Origin: an uncultured Clostridia bacterium
GTDB lineage: Bacteria > Bacillota > Clostridia > JAAYHZ01
DNA: 22,315 nt
NCBI GenBank assembly: GCA_937894465.1
Contig: CALCRE010000141.1
Coordinates: 1 to 22,315 of the forward strand
Direction of reading: 5' to 3'
Shown here: positions 1 through 5,707 of the stretch, in pieces
Position numbering within the stretch: the stretch's first letter is position 1
Layout: every line of letters starts with the position of its first letter
Translations under genes and position numbers: made by a program
The notes under the pieces: generated by a model
The model's input: only the letters and a program-made list of their open reading frames with translations
The model's database searches: none
What the model was told of the DNA's origin: nothing

Positions 1-98
1 TATACCGGATTTTATTTTCGATACAAGGTTTCGTCAAGAATAGACAGTATACAACAAGATACGACAGGTTAATTACATGTAAATAATGATATAATATA

Positions 99-128
99 TT
101 GACAATAAAGTCTGAGACATGTTATAAA
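99..128 (+). promoter_or_regulatory. sigma-A promoter of nfnAB
   Basis: A consensus -35 box TTGACA (99-104) is followed after 18 bases by a -10 box TATAAA (123-128), placing the start of transcription near 134-136, about 45 bases before the nfnA start codon. The spacer is one base longer than ideal. Nothing recognisable was seen in bases 1-98, which are AT-rich and without a supported ORF. Confidence 0.75.
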
Positions 129-139
129 TAGATATAACA

Positions 140-157
140 TTGTTATCATTTTAACAA
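140..157 (+). promoter_or_regulatory. Rex-type operator
   Basis: The 18-base inverted repeat TTGTTATCATTTTAACAA matches the established Rex consensus TTGTTAA-N4-TTAACAA at all fixed positions except one (T for A at position 7). It sits a few bases after the predicted transcription start of nfnAB, where a bound repressor would block the polymerase. Rex is the NADH/NAD+-sensing repressor of Gram-positive bacteria. That Rex binds here is inferred from the motif and from the redox function of the genes. Confidence 0.72.
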
Positions 158-179
158 TAAAAGGTTTAGGAGGTTCCAA

Positions 180-1022
180 ATGTTTAAGATACTAGAAAAA
201 AAGGCTTTAAATGAGCAAGTAACCCGCATGGTTATTGATGCACCATTGATTGCAAAAAAAGCGGAACCCGGACAGTTTATCATATTAAGAATCGATGAAT
301 ACGGTGAAAGAATACCGTTAACCATTGCAGACTACAATAGAGAAGATGGTACTGTTACTATCATATTCCAAGAAGTCGGAAAGACCACCAAGCAGTTAGG
401 CGCTTTGAACGAAGGGGATGCTTTGCTTGATTTTGTGGGACCTTTAGGAATGGCTACTGAATATGACCGGGATTTAAAAAGAGCGGCTGTGATCGGTGGA
501 GGTTTAGGTACTGCCATTGCTTATCCGCAAATTAAGAAACTGGCTTCTATGGGAGTGGAAACAGATGCTATTATCGGTTTTCGTAATAAGAATTTGGTCA
601 TATTAGAGGATGAGATCAAGGAACATGCTTCCAATTTGTTTGTTACAACAGATGACGGATCGTACAGTCATAAAGGTTTTGTCACGGATGTTCTGAAAGA
701 TCAGATAGAATCCGGTGTCAAGTATGATTTGGTCGTAGCGATCGGTCCTTTGGTCATGATGAAATTCGTTTCCAAATTGACAAAGCAGTATGGGATAAAG
801 ACCGTCGTCAGTATGAATCCGGTAATGATAGACGGTACCGGTATGTGCGGTGGATGTCGTATTACGGTTGACGGAAAAACCAAGTTCGCGTGTGTAGACG
901 GTCCTGATTTTGATGGCCATCAAGTTGATTTTGACGAGGCTATCAGAAGATCTGCTATGTATAAGGACAAGGAAAGAGATGCCGAACATTATTGTCAATT
1001 GGAGGGTATGAATAATGGCTAA
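180..1022 (+). CDS. nfnA: NfnA: NADH-dependent reduced ferredoxin:NADP+ oxidoreductase, small subunit
   Basis: This is the 280-residue FAD/NAD(H)-binding subunit of the cytosolic electron-bifurcating transhydrogenase NfnAB, related to the electron-transfer subunit of dihydroorotate dehydrogenase. It handles NAD(H) and passes electrons to NfnB. An FAD-binding RIPLT motif lies at residues 44-48 and a glycine-rich NAD loop (GGGLG) at 106-110. The C-terminal [2Fe-2S] site reads D218, C223, C226, C238; the relatives have a fourth cysteine in place of the Asp, and three Cys plus one Asp is the ligation described for NfnA. The start follows an AGGAGG site with good spacing. The gene overlaps nfnB by 8 bases, implying coupled translation. 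The common automatic name 'sulfide/dihydroorotate dehydrogenase-like protein' is less specific. Confidence 0.9.
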   Translation: MFKILEKKALNEQVTRMVIDAPLIAKKAEPGQFIILRIDEYGERIPLTIADYNREDGTVTIIFQEVGKTTKQLGALNEGDALLDFVGPLGMATEYDRDLKRAAVIGGGLGTAIAYPQIKKLASMGVETDAIIGFRNKNLVILEDEIKEHASNLFVTTDDGSYSHKGFVTDVLKDQIESGVKYDLVVAIGPLVMMKFVSKLTKQYGIKTVVSMNPVMIDGTGMCGGCRITVDGKTKFACVDGPDFDGHQVDFDEAIRRSAMYKDKERDAEHYCQLEGMNNG

Positions 1023-2436
1023 TATGTCAAAAATTAAGGTTCCTATGCCGGAGCAGGATCCTCAAGTTAGAAATAAACAATTCCAAGAAGTGGCTTTAGG
1101 ATATACAGAGGATATGGCGGTGGAGGAAGCCACAAGATGCTTGAATTGCAAGCATAAACCATGTATCAAAGGATGTCCGGTCAGTGTTCAGATTCCGGAA
1201 TTTATATCATTAGTTGCAAATAAAGATTTCGAAGGTGCTTATAAAAAGATCACCGAAACGAACAGTCTGCCGGCTATATGCGGCAGGGTGTGCCCGCAAG
1301 AAACCCAATGTGAGCAGGTTTGTGTTCGTGCGATCAAGGGGGAATCAGTGGGAATTGGCCGCTTGGAAAGATTCGTCGCTGATTGGATGATGAAAAACAA
1401 AAACAAAGAAGAGGTTCAACATACTGAGTCTGTGGAGAAGAAGAGTAAGAAGGTCGCTGTCATCGGATCCGGCCCTGCAGGCTTAACCTGTGCAGGGGAT
1501 TTGGCCAAGATGGGATACCAGGTAACGATATTTGAAGCCTTCCATACTCCCGGTGGTGTTTTGATGTACGGAATACCCGAATTCAGATTACCTAAGGAAT
1601 TAGTACAAGCTGAGATCGATCAAGTAAGAAAATTAGGAGTGGATATCAAGACCAATATCGTAGTTGGTAAGACAATAGACTTTAATGATTTGAAAGAAGC
1701 AGGATATGAAGCTATATTTATCGGAAGCGGTGCAGGGCTACCCGGGTTTTTAGGAATCGAGGGAGAAAATCTGAATGGTGTTTATTCTGCAAATGAATTC
1801 CTCACAAGAGTCAACTTGATGAAAGCCTATAAATTCCCGGAGTACGATACACCGGTTAAACTGGCCAAAAATGTGGCTGTAGTAGGCGGTGGAAATGTTG
1901 CGATGGATGCCGCAAGATCAGCAAAAAGATTAGGTGCCGAACATGTATATATCGTGTATAGAAGATCCGAGAAGGAACTTCCTGCAAGATTAGAAGAAGT
2001 GCATCATGCCAAGGAAGAAGGAATTGAGTTCCGTCTTTTGAATAATCCGGTGAGAATTTTAGGAACCGAAGACGGTTATGTAAAGGGTATGGAATGTATC
2101 AAGATGGAATTAGGCGAACCTGATGCTTCCGGCAGAAGAAGACCCGTTCCCGTTCAAGGATCGGAGTTTGTGTTGGATGTAGGAACAGTTATTGTAGCTA
2201 TCGGACAAAGTCCTAACCCCTTGATTAAAAAGACCGTTCCGGAACTTGAAACCCAAAAATGGGGAGGAATCATTGCCGATGAAAAAACCGGAGCAACCAA
2301 CATACCCGGTGTGTTTGCAGGTGGAGATGCAGTCACAGGTGCCGCAACCGTTATATTGGCCATGGGTGCCGGTAAAGAGTCTGCAAAAGCCATTGATGAT
2401 TACTTAAGCAAGAAGGATTCGAATTCGCAAGTATAA
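1015..2436 (+). CDS. nfnB: NfnB: NADPH-binding large subunit (GltD-like flavoprotein)
   Basis: This 473-residue protein is the large subunit of NfnAB. It carries the bifurcating FAD, binds NADPH and exchanges electrons with ferredoxin. Cys-rich N-terminal motifs C42-x2-C45-x4-C50-x3-C54 and C89-x3-C93-x5-C99-x3-C103 fit two [4Fe-4S] clusters. A dinucleotide loop GSGPAG (151-156) binds FAD, a second loop GGGN (291-294) fits NADPH, and the C-terminal GVFAGGD block completes the FAD site. The domain plan is that of the glutamate synthase small subunit, so it is often mis-called gltA/gltD. The adjacent NfnA, and the absence of any glutamate synthase large subunit here, favour Nfn. The start has a GGAGGG site (1001-1006) inside the end of nfnA. 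A terminator follows within 20 bases. Confidence 0.9.
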   Translation: MANMSKIKVPMPEQDPQVRNKQFQEVALGYTEDMAVEEATRCLNCKHKPCIKGCPVSVQIPEFISLVANKDFEGAYKKITETNSLPAICGRVCPQETQCEQVCVRAIKGESVGIGRLERFVADWMMKNKNKEEVQHTESVEKKSKKVAVIGSGPAGLTCAGDLAKMGYQVTIFEAFHTPGGVLMYGIPEFRLPKELVQAEIDQVRKLGVDIKTNIVVGKTIDFNDLKEAGYEAIFIGSGAGLPGFLGIEGENLNGVYSANEFLTRVNLMKAYKFPEYDTPVKLAKNVAVVGGGNVAMDAARSAKRLGAEHVYIVYRRSEKELPARLEEVHHAKEEGIEFRLLNNPVRILGTEDGYVKGMECIKMELGEPDASGRRRPVPVQGSEFVLDVGTVIVAIGQSPNPLIKKTVPELETQKWGGIIADEKTGATNIPGVFAGGDAVTGAATVILAMGAGKESAKAIDDYLSKKDSNSQV

Positions 2437-2452
2437 AAATAAATTAAAATAT

Positions 2453-2485
2453 ATAAAAATACGGCAGTTCATGCCGTATTTTTAT
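2453..2485. terminator. bidirectional intrinsic terminator between nfnB and the lipoprotein gene
   Basis: A perfect 14-bp stem has arms ATAAAAATACGGCA (2453-2466) and its complement (2472-2485) around the 5-base loop GTTCA. It has A- and T-runs on either side, so it can end transcription in both directions. It lies between two convergent genes. Confidence 0.88.
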
Positions 2486-2505
2486 TTGTTTTAATCATTG
2501 AACAG

Positions 2506-3522
2506 CTATATTGAATCGCTTCTTTTCGTTTCTTCAGCCTCATTCCGCCACTTGAGATCTGTCCATTGCTTAACACAAAAGCCGTCATCTCGCGAAAAGA
2601 AAGTTTCAAAATTGTTTTTGTTTTTGTCGATCAATGTTCGTGTGATCTTTTGTTGACCTTGCTCATCTTGTTTATAAGTTTCCACAATGATATACTCGGT
2701 ACCGGTTTCAGGAACGATGGATTTTGGTAGCTTTCCGGGAACATATTCTTCCTGCAATATCTTTGTATGATCCTTGCTCATATATGAAAGCACGATTTTC
2801 TCCGGGGGAATCATAACGGATAAAGAGATTTTCACGGAGAGGTTGATTCGTTTTTCATGACCGTTTTCTACAGTTGTGATATTCTCTTCAAGGGTTTGGG
2901 AAAAAACAGCTCCTTCGCTCCTGATACCTCCGGTCATATGACCACCATTTCCGGAAAGAATGTAAACACTACCGTCCGCACTTTGATAAACAGGGTTGAT
3001 GTAATAGGTATGTTCTTCCCCGGCAGATACATATAAGGTTCCTTCCAGGGAGGTGCTTTCTTCATCATCTCCATAATGAAGTGCGCTGTGCCCGTCACTT
3101 ATGGCTTCATCCGAGCCTGTGGAAGTAAATCCGGGATCATCCAAACCTTCAGGTACCCTGGCGGAGAAAAAGGGTATGCCTTTTACATCTTCAAATACAA
3201 ATTCTCTTATATTGAATGGTCTTCCGGTGATTTCATCCGTTAATCTCCGTTCTGTTAACACGGCATACAGGCGTCCTTGATACTTGTTATTGGATGTGTC
3301 GATTATGACAGGGTCTTTCGTACCCTTACCGGACAAATGGTCCATAAGATAGCTTTCAGTATCGAAAAGATCCAAGTACTCTTGGGTGATGAAAATACCG
3401 ATGAGTCGATCTTGCTTACCGGTTTCTCCCGCATCCTCTAAAGCAAGCTGAATGCAACCTGTTAATGATATGACTATACATAATGCAATACATGCCGCTA
3501 ATATATTTTTAAGTTTCATCAT
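2506..3522 (-). CDS. lipoprotein of unknown function
   Basis: I do not recognise the family. From the chosen start the product has about 338 residues. It begins with a short basic N-terminus and a hydrophobic stretch ending in the lipobox LTGC, so it is predicted to be lipidated at that Cys and held on the outer face of the membrane. The mature part is hydrophilic with no internal membrane helix and no catalytic motif I can name. A start at 3522 is preferred because GGAGG (3535-3531) lies 9 bases upstream; the next codon is also ATG (3519). The start overlaps the end of the HTH gene by 14 bases, so it is the third gene of an operon with the HTH and DUF2975-like genes. It may act as an extracytoplasmic sensor or effector for that system (inference). 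Confidence 0.82.
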   Translation of the reverse strand: MMKLKNILAACIALCIVISLTGCIQLALEDAGETGKQDRLIGIFITQEYLDLFDTESYLMDHLSGKGTKDPVIIDTSNNKYQGRLYAVLTERRLTDEITGRPFNIREFVFEDVKGIPFFSARVPEGLDDPGFTSTGSDEAISDGHSALHYGDDEESTSLEGTLYVSAGEEHTYYINPVYQSADGSVYILSGNGGHMTGGIRSEGAVFSQTLEENITTVENGHEKRINLSVKISLSVMIPPEKIVLSYMSKDHTKILQEEYVPGKLPKSIVPETGTEYIIVETYKQDEQGQQKITRTLIDKNKNNFETFFSRDDGFCVKQWTDLKWRNEAEETKRSDSI

Positions 3523-3742
3523 CTTCCGAATCCTCCAAATTTCCATCAAATTTTAAAATATCACCGAGTTCACAGCTGAGGTAGTAGCAGATTTTATTCA
3601 CTGTGCTGAATCGAACTCCTTTTGCCTTACCGCTTCTTAGAATGGATAGGTTAGCCTCGGTGATCCCTATTAATGAACACAACTCTTTTGAAGTCATTCC
3701 CCTCTCCTTCAGCACATCCTCAAGACAGACTTTTATAGCCAT
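3509..3742 (-). CDS. small XRE/YozG-type helix-turn-helix regulator
   Basis: A 77-residue cytosolic DNA-binding protein made of little more than one Cro/C1-type HTH domain. It has the pattern MTSKELCSLIGITEANLSIL, with the second helix around TSKELCSLIG and the recognition helix around TEANLSIL, then FSTVNKICYYLSCELGDIL, typical of the small YozG-like group (Pfam HTH_26). An acidic tail follows. The ATG at 3742 is chosen over upstream codons because AGGGGG lies 7 bases before it and the family begins close to this point. It starts 13 bases after the DUF2975-like gene and overlaps the lipoprotein gene. YozG-like proteins are commonly encoded beside DUF2975 membrane proteins, so it probably regulates its own operon (inference). 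Confidence 0.87.
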   Translation of the reverse strand: MAIKVCLEDVLKERGMTSKELCSLIGITEANLSILRSGKAKGVRFSTVNKICYYLSCELGDILKFDGNLEDSEDDET

Positions 3743-3755
3743 ACCCAAAGCCCCC

Positions 3756-4721
3756 TCATATGAATGTGTCGTTGTCGTCTTTGAGTTGCTTGTTTTCCCG
3801 GACAAACCTTGTTAATAGCAAGACGGCTAAAACAAATGTAACCGAAAGCAAAGGAATCTGCACTGTGCCGTGTATCGACCTTAATGCCTTTGCAAACAGC
3901 AACTGCAAGAGATTAAAACTAACATTGGCAAGTACTGAAATGGCTAATGTTATTCTGCAAAGTCGGGAAAGGTTATCTGTAACCGTGACGGTCTCTTCTG
4001 AATAACGGTCATTTCGGAGTTCTTTTAATAAAAGGATCGTGGAAAACACCACGGTGATGTTCAAGGCATAAGGAAGTGTTTCGACTACATACTGCAAAAT
4101 TAAAAATACATAACTTGGCCCAAGGGACCCTTCAGTACCGATGTTGCCCTCTCGAAGGGTTTTGAAGGATTCAAAAAGATTATTGAATCGGACACCGAAT
4201 ATCAAAGCCACAAACAACATATTTAATATGAAAAGCAATGCTCCCATGTATTGAAAAAGTTTGCCTGTATCCGCTTGAAAAAATAGTCGCAGCACACGAA
4301 GGATGATATAAGTAAACAGTATGGAATAAACAATACTTCCTAACAAAGCTTTTCCCACATTGGAACCGGCGACACTAATGTGCGCCTGAATAAGACCGGG
4401 GTTAATCATAAAGTAGTAAGTGACAAAAAGAACAATACTCAATATTCCCAAAAGCCAATCTTCGGGAAACATTTTTTGCTTTTTGTAAAGAAGCAACACC
4501 GGTATAACAGGAACCAAGCAAAGAATTGTATAAAATATGATGGCCAATGTGTTTCCTATGCTGCCGGATAAAGATAATGTTCTCAAACCTATGCCGATTT
4601 GCTCGAAAGGAAACGCCATGACCGTGGAAAAAATCCAAGGTGATAATGCTTGTACACAAACTAACAGGATACAAAGTAACGCTTCTATACCCAAAAACAA
4701 TTGCATGGTTTTTATCTTCAT
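3756..4721 (-). CDS. DUF2975-like polytopic membrane protein
   Basis: A 321-residue, very hydrophobic protein with about eight predicted membrane helices, roughly at residues 7-32, 57-83, 89-108, 126-146, 158-180, 205-232, 252-278 and 286-308. The C-terminal end, a helix followed by RENKQLKDDNDTFI, resembles the end of DUF2975 proteins, as does the HTH gene directly downstream. Ordinary DUF2975 proteins have about 160 residues and four helices, so this one is about twice as long and may be a tandem duplication or may carry an unrelated N-terminal half. The start has AGGAGG 4 bases upstream. It is the first gene of the three-gene operon. The molecular function of the family is unknown; family assignment is moderate. 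Confidence 0.75.
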   Translation of the reverse strand: MKIKTMQLFLGIEALLCILLVCVQALSPWIFSTVMAFPFEQIGIGLRTLSLSGSIGNTLAIIFYTILCLVPVIPVLLLYKKQKMFPEDWLLGILSIVLFVTYYFMINPGLIQAHISVAGSNVGKALLGSIVYSILFTYIILRVLRLFFQADTGKLFQYMGALLFILNMLFVALIFGVRFNNLFESFKTLREGNIGTEGSLGPSYVFLILQYVVETLPYALNITVVFSTILLLKELRNDRYSEETVTVTDNLSRLCRITLAISVLANVSFNLLQLLFAKALRSIHGTVQIPLLSVTFVLAVLLLTRFVRENKQLKDDNDTFI

Positions 4722-4733
4722 ATAACCTCCTGA

Positions 4734-4783
4734 ATTATCGTATTACAATAATTATGTGTGTATTATATGCAAAAGATTATCGT
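4734..4783. repeat. direct repeat ATTATCGT flanking the -10 box
   Basis: The octamer ATTATCGT occurs at 4734-4741 (in the 5' untranslated region) and at 4776-4783 (in the promoter spacer), 42 bases apart, close to four helical turns. The arrangement would suit cooperative binding by a small HTH repressor, for which the co-transcribed YozG-like protein is the obvious candidate. This is inference from position and spacing only. Confidence 0.4.
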
Positions 4784-4790
4784 TAGTCAA
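4762..4790 (-). promoter_or_regulatory. promoter of the DUF2975/HTH/lipoprotein operon
   Basis: On the minus strand a -35 box TTGACT (4790-4785) and a consensus -10 box TATAAT (4767-4762) are separated by exactly 17 bases. Transcription would start near 4755, about 35 bases before the DUF2975-like start codon. Confidence 0.8.
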
Positions 4791-4920
4791 TAATTATTTT
4801 CCTAAAAGCAATAATATTTATGACACTTAGTACCACATGTTATGGTAACCAATCCCGAAAGGAAGTCATATATTAAATTGTGTTGCTTATTCTGTACATA
4901 ACTTTTTGGGAGGTGATACC

Positions 4921-5085
4921 GTGAAGTACAAAGAATTGTTGAACCAATGCAAGCATCAACCCGGATGGTTGGCATCAAGTGATGAAAAAAACAAGCTTGC
5001 ACAAGCCAAGTATGTAGAATGGGTAGGAAAGCTAGATCAAGAACATAAAAAAGACAGAGCAACACAAAATAAAGGCCGGAATTAA
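4921..5085 (+). CDS. small basic protein of unknown function (54 residues)
   Basis: A GTG-initiated frame encodes 54 residues beginning MKYKELLNQC and ending ATQNKGRN. It is preceded by GGGAGGTGAT, a very strong ribosome binding site that ends about 4 bases before the GTG. The product is hydrophilic and lysine/glutamine-rich with two Trp and one Cys, no signal peptide or membrane helix, and probably helical in the middle (EKNKLAQAKYVEWVGKLDQE). I do not recognise the family. A strong hairpin follows about 25 bases after the stop. It stands alone between divergent neighbours. An imperfect inverted repeat TACCA-N7-TGGTA lies at 4831-4847 upstream; I found no convincing promoter. Confidence 0.6.
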   Translation: MKYKELLNQCKHQPGWLASSDEKNKLAQAKYVEWVGKLDQEHKKDRATQNKGRN

Positions 5086-5110
5086 TGACATAGGATCCGT
5101 TCCTTCATAA

Positions 5111-5150
5111 TCAAAAAGGAAAACCGCATTTTGCGGTTTTCCCCTTTGAT
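5111..5150. terminator. hairpin terminator after the small gene
   Basis: An 11-bp perfect stem GGAAAACCGCA / TGCGGTTTTCC with a loop of about 2-3 bases is extended by a further TCAAA/TTTGA pairing beyond an internal mismatch. The tail after the stem is not U-rich, so termination may be inefficient. It may serve both the small gene and read-through from the tRNA side. Edges are good to about one base. Confidence 0.6.
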
Positions 5151-5152
5151 GT

Positions 5153-5184
5153 AAAAAAACCTATACTATGTACAGGTTTTTTGG
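5153..5184 (-). terminator. intrinsic terminator of the tRNA-Gly pair
   Basis: Read on the minus strand, AAAAAACCTGTAC pairs with GTATAGGTTTTTT (one G-U pair) around a 3-base loop, with the U-tract forming the 3' arm. It lies 5 bases beyond the CCA end of the second tRNA, the expected place for a tRNA operon terminator. Confidence 0.7.
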
Positions 5185-5188
5185 AAGG

Positions 5189-5262
5189 TGGAGCGGGTGA
5201 AGGGAATCGAACCCTCACAATCAGCTTGGAAGGCTGATGTTCTACCACTGAACTACACCCGC
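5189..5262 (-). tRNA. tRNA-Gly (anticodon TCC)
   Basis: A complete cloverleaf with encoded CCA: acceptor GCGGGTG / CACCCGC with discriminator T, D-arm around AGTTCAGTGGTAGAAC, anticodon stem ATCAGC / GCTGAT with loop CTTCCAA giving anticodon TCC, and T-arm with GGTTCGATTCC. It is the second gene of a two-tRNA operon, 5 bases after tRNA-Gly(GCC), and decodes GGA/GGG. Confidence 0.97.
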
Positions 5263-5267
5263 GAAAA

Positions 5268-5342
5268 TGGAGCGGGTTACGAGATTTGAACTCGCGACTT
5301 TCACCTTGGCAAGGTGACACTCTACCACTGAGTTAAACCCGC
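5268..5342 (-). tRNA. tRNA-Gly (anticodon GCC)
   Basis: A complete cloverleaf with encoded CCA: acceptor GCGGGTT / AACCCGC, anticodon stem TCACC / GGTGA with loop TTGCCAA giving anticodon GCC, and T-arm with AGTTCAAATCT. It is the first gene of the tandem glycine pair and decodes GGC/GGT. The promoter -10 box lies only 9 bases before the mature 5' end, so the primary transcript has almost no leader. Confidence 0.97.
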
Positions 5343-5350
5343 GTGTGCCT

Positions 5351-5380
5351 ATTATACCGGCATATCGGTTTTATTGTCAA
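5351..5380 (-). promoter_or_regulatory. consensus promoter of the tRNA-Gly operon
   Basis: On the minus strand both boxes match the sigma-A consensus exactly: TTGACA (5380-5375) and TATAAT (5356-5351) with an 18-base spacer. Transcription should start near 5344, next to the first tRNA. Perfect boxes fit the high demand for stable RNA. Confidence 0.9.
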
Positions 5381-5408
5381 CGATGAAGTTTATAAATTCA
5401 CAAGGAAA

Positions 5409-5448
5409 TCACCGGAACTCACCGGAAGCTATTAGAAGTCGCCGGTAA
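5409..5448. repeat. phased short repeat upstream of the tRNA promoter
   Basis: TCACCGGAA occurs at 5409-5417 and 5419-5427, and a degenerate copy TCGCCGGTAA begins at 5439. The copies are spaced 10 and 20 bases apart, which puts all three on the same face of the helix. They lie about 65-105 bases upstream of the tRNA transcription start. No protein is known to me for this motif, so function is unassigned. Confidence 0.45.
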
Positions 5449-5470
5449 TCATTTGGCAAAACACTTACTT

Positions 5471-5605
5471 TCATCTTTATTCTTAAAATAAAAAATTATT
5501 CAGAGCATTGCTTTTGTGCGCAAAACAGTTTAAAAAAGATGAATCTTAAAGTTTTTAAGAAACATGAAACGGAGTAAGCGTGATAAAAGCTTACTCCGTT
5601 TTTAT
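5471..5605 (+). ncRNA. candidate structured small RNA before murB
   Basis: No supported ORF lies between the tRNA promoter and murB, yet this stretch is rich in complementary segments. TCATCTTT (5471-5478) pairs with AAAGATGA (5535-5542), enclosing TTTTG-TGCG-CAAAA (5512-5525). CTTAAA-GTT-TTTAAG (5545-5559) is a second small hairpin, and a strong intrinsic terminator closes the set. It could be an independent small RNA or a leader/attenuator for murB. I found no good promoter in front of it, so the 5' end is a guess. Confidence 0.3.
5567..5605 (+). terminator. strong intrinsic terminator with no ORF upstream
   Basis: A perfect 13-bp stem AAACGGAGTAAGC (5567-5579) / GCTTACTCCGTTT (5589-5601) with a 9-base loop is followed by T-rich sequence on the plus strand. 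The minus-strand side lacks a comparable U-tract, so the direction is plus. The transcript it ends is not a recognised gene. Confidence 0.8.
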
Positions 5606-5614
5606 TAGATGATG

Positions 5615-5623
5615 TGATATAAT
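5615..5623 (+). promoter_or_regulatory. possible extended -10 promoter of murB
   Basis: TGATATAAT is a perfect extended -10 element (TG-N-TATAAT) about 85 bases before murB and just after the terminator. No good -35 box accompanies it. Two further TATAAT hexamers (5634-5639, 5654-5659) also lack -35 partners. Confidence 0.4.
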
Positions 5624-5707
5624 ACTTTACGCGTATAATTTGATTCTTGAATGTATAATATGTATTAGGATCTGTGTTAGAAGATATCGGAGGTTTGGAC
5701 AAATTTT

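Noticed and set aside
1015..2436. Glutamate synthase small subunit (gltD)
   Set aside because: No gltB partner is present, and the overlapping upstream gene is an NfnA with its diagnostic cluster ligands.
4802..5065. 87-codon minus-strand frame in the intergenic region
   Set aside because: It overlaps the small plus-strand gene, which has a much better ribosome binding site, and its own start has none.
5111..5320. 69-codon minus-strand frame across the glycine tRNAs
   Set aside because: The sequence is fully explained by two tRNA genes and their terminator.
5539..5577. 12-codon peptide (MNLKVFKKHETE) running into the terminator before murB, as a leader peptide
   Set aside because: No ribosome binding site and no run of regulatory codons; the RNA structure explains the region better.
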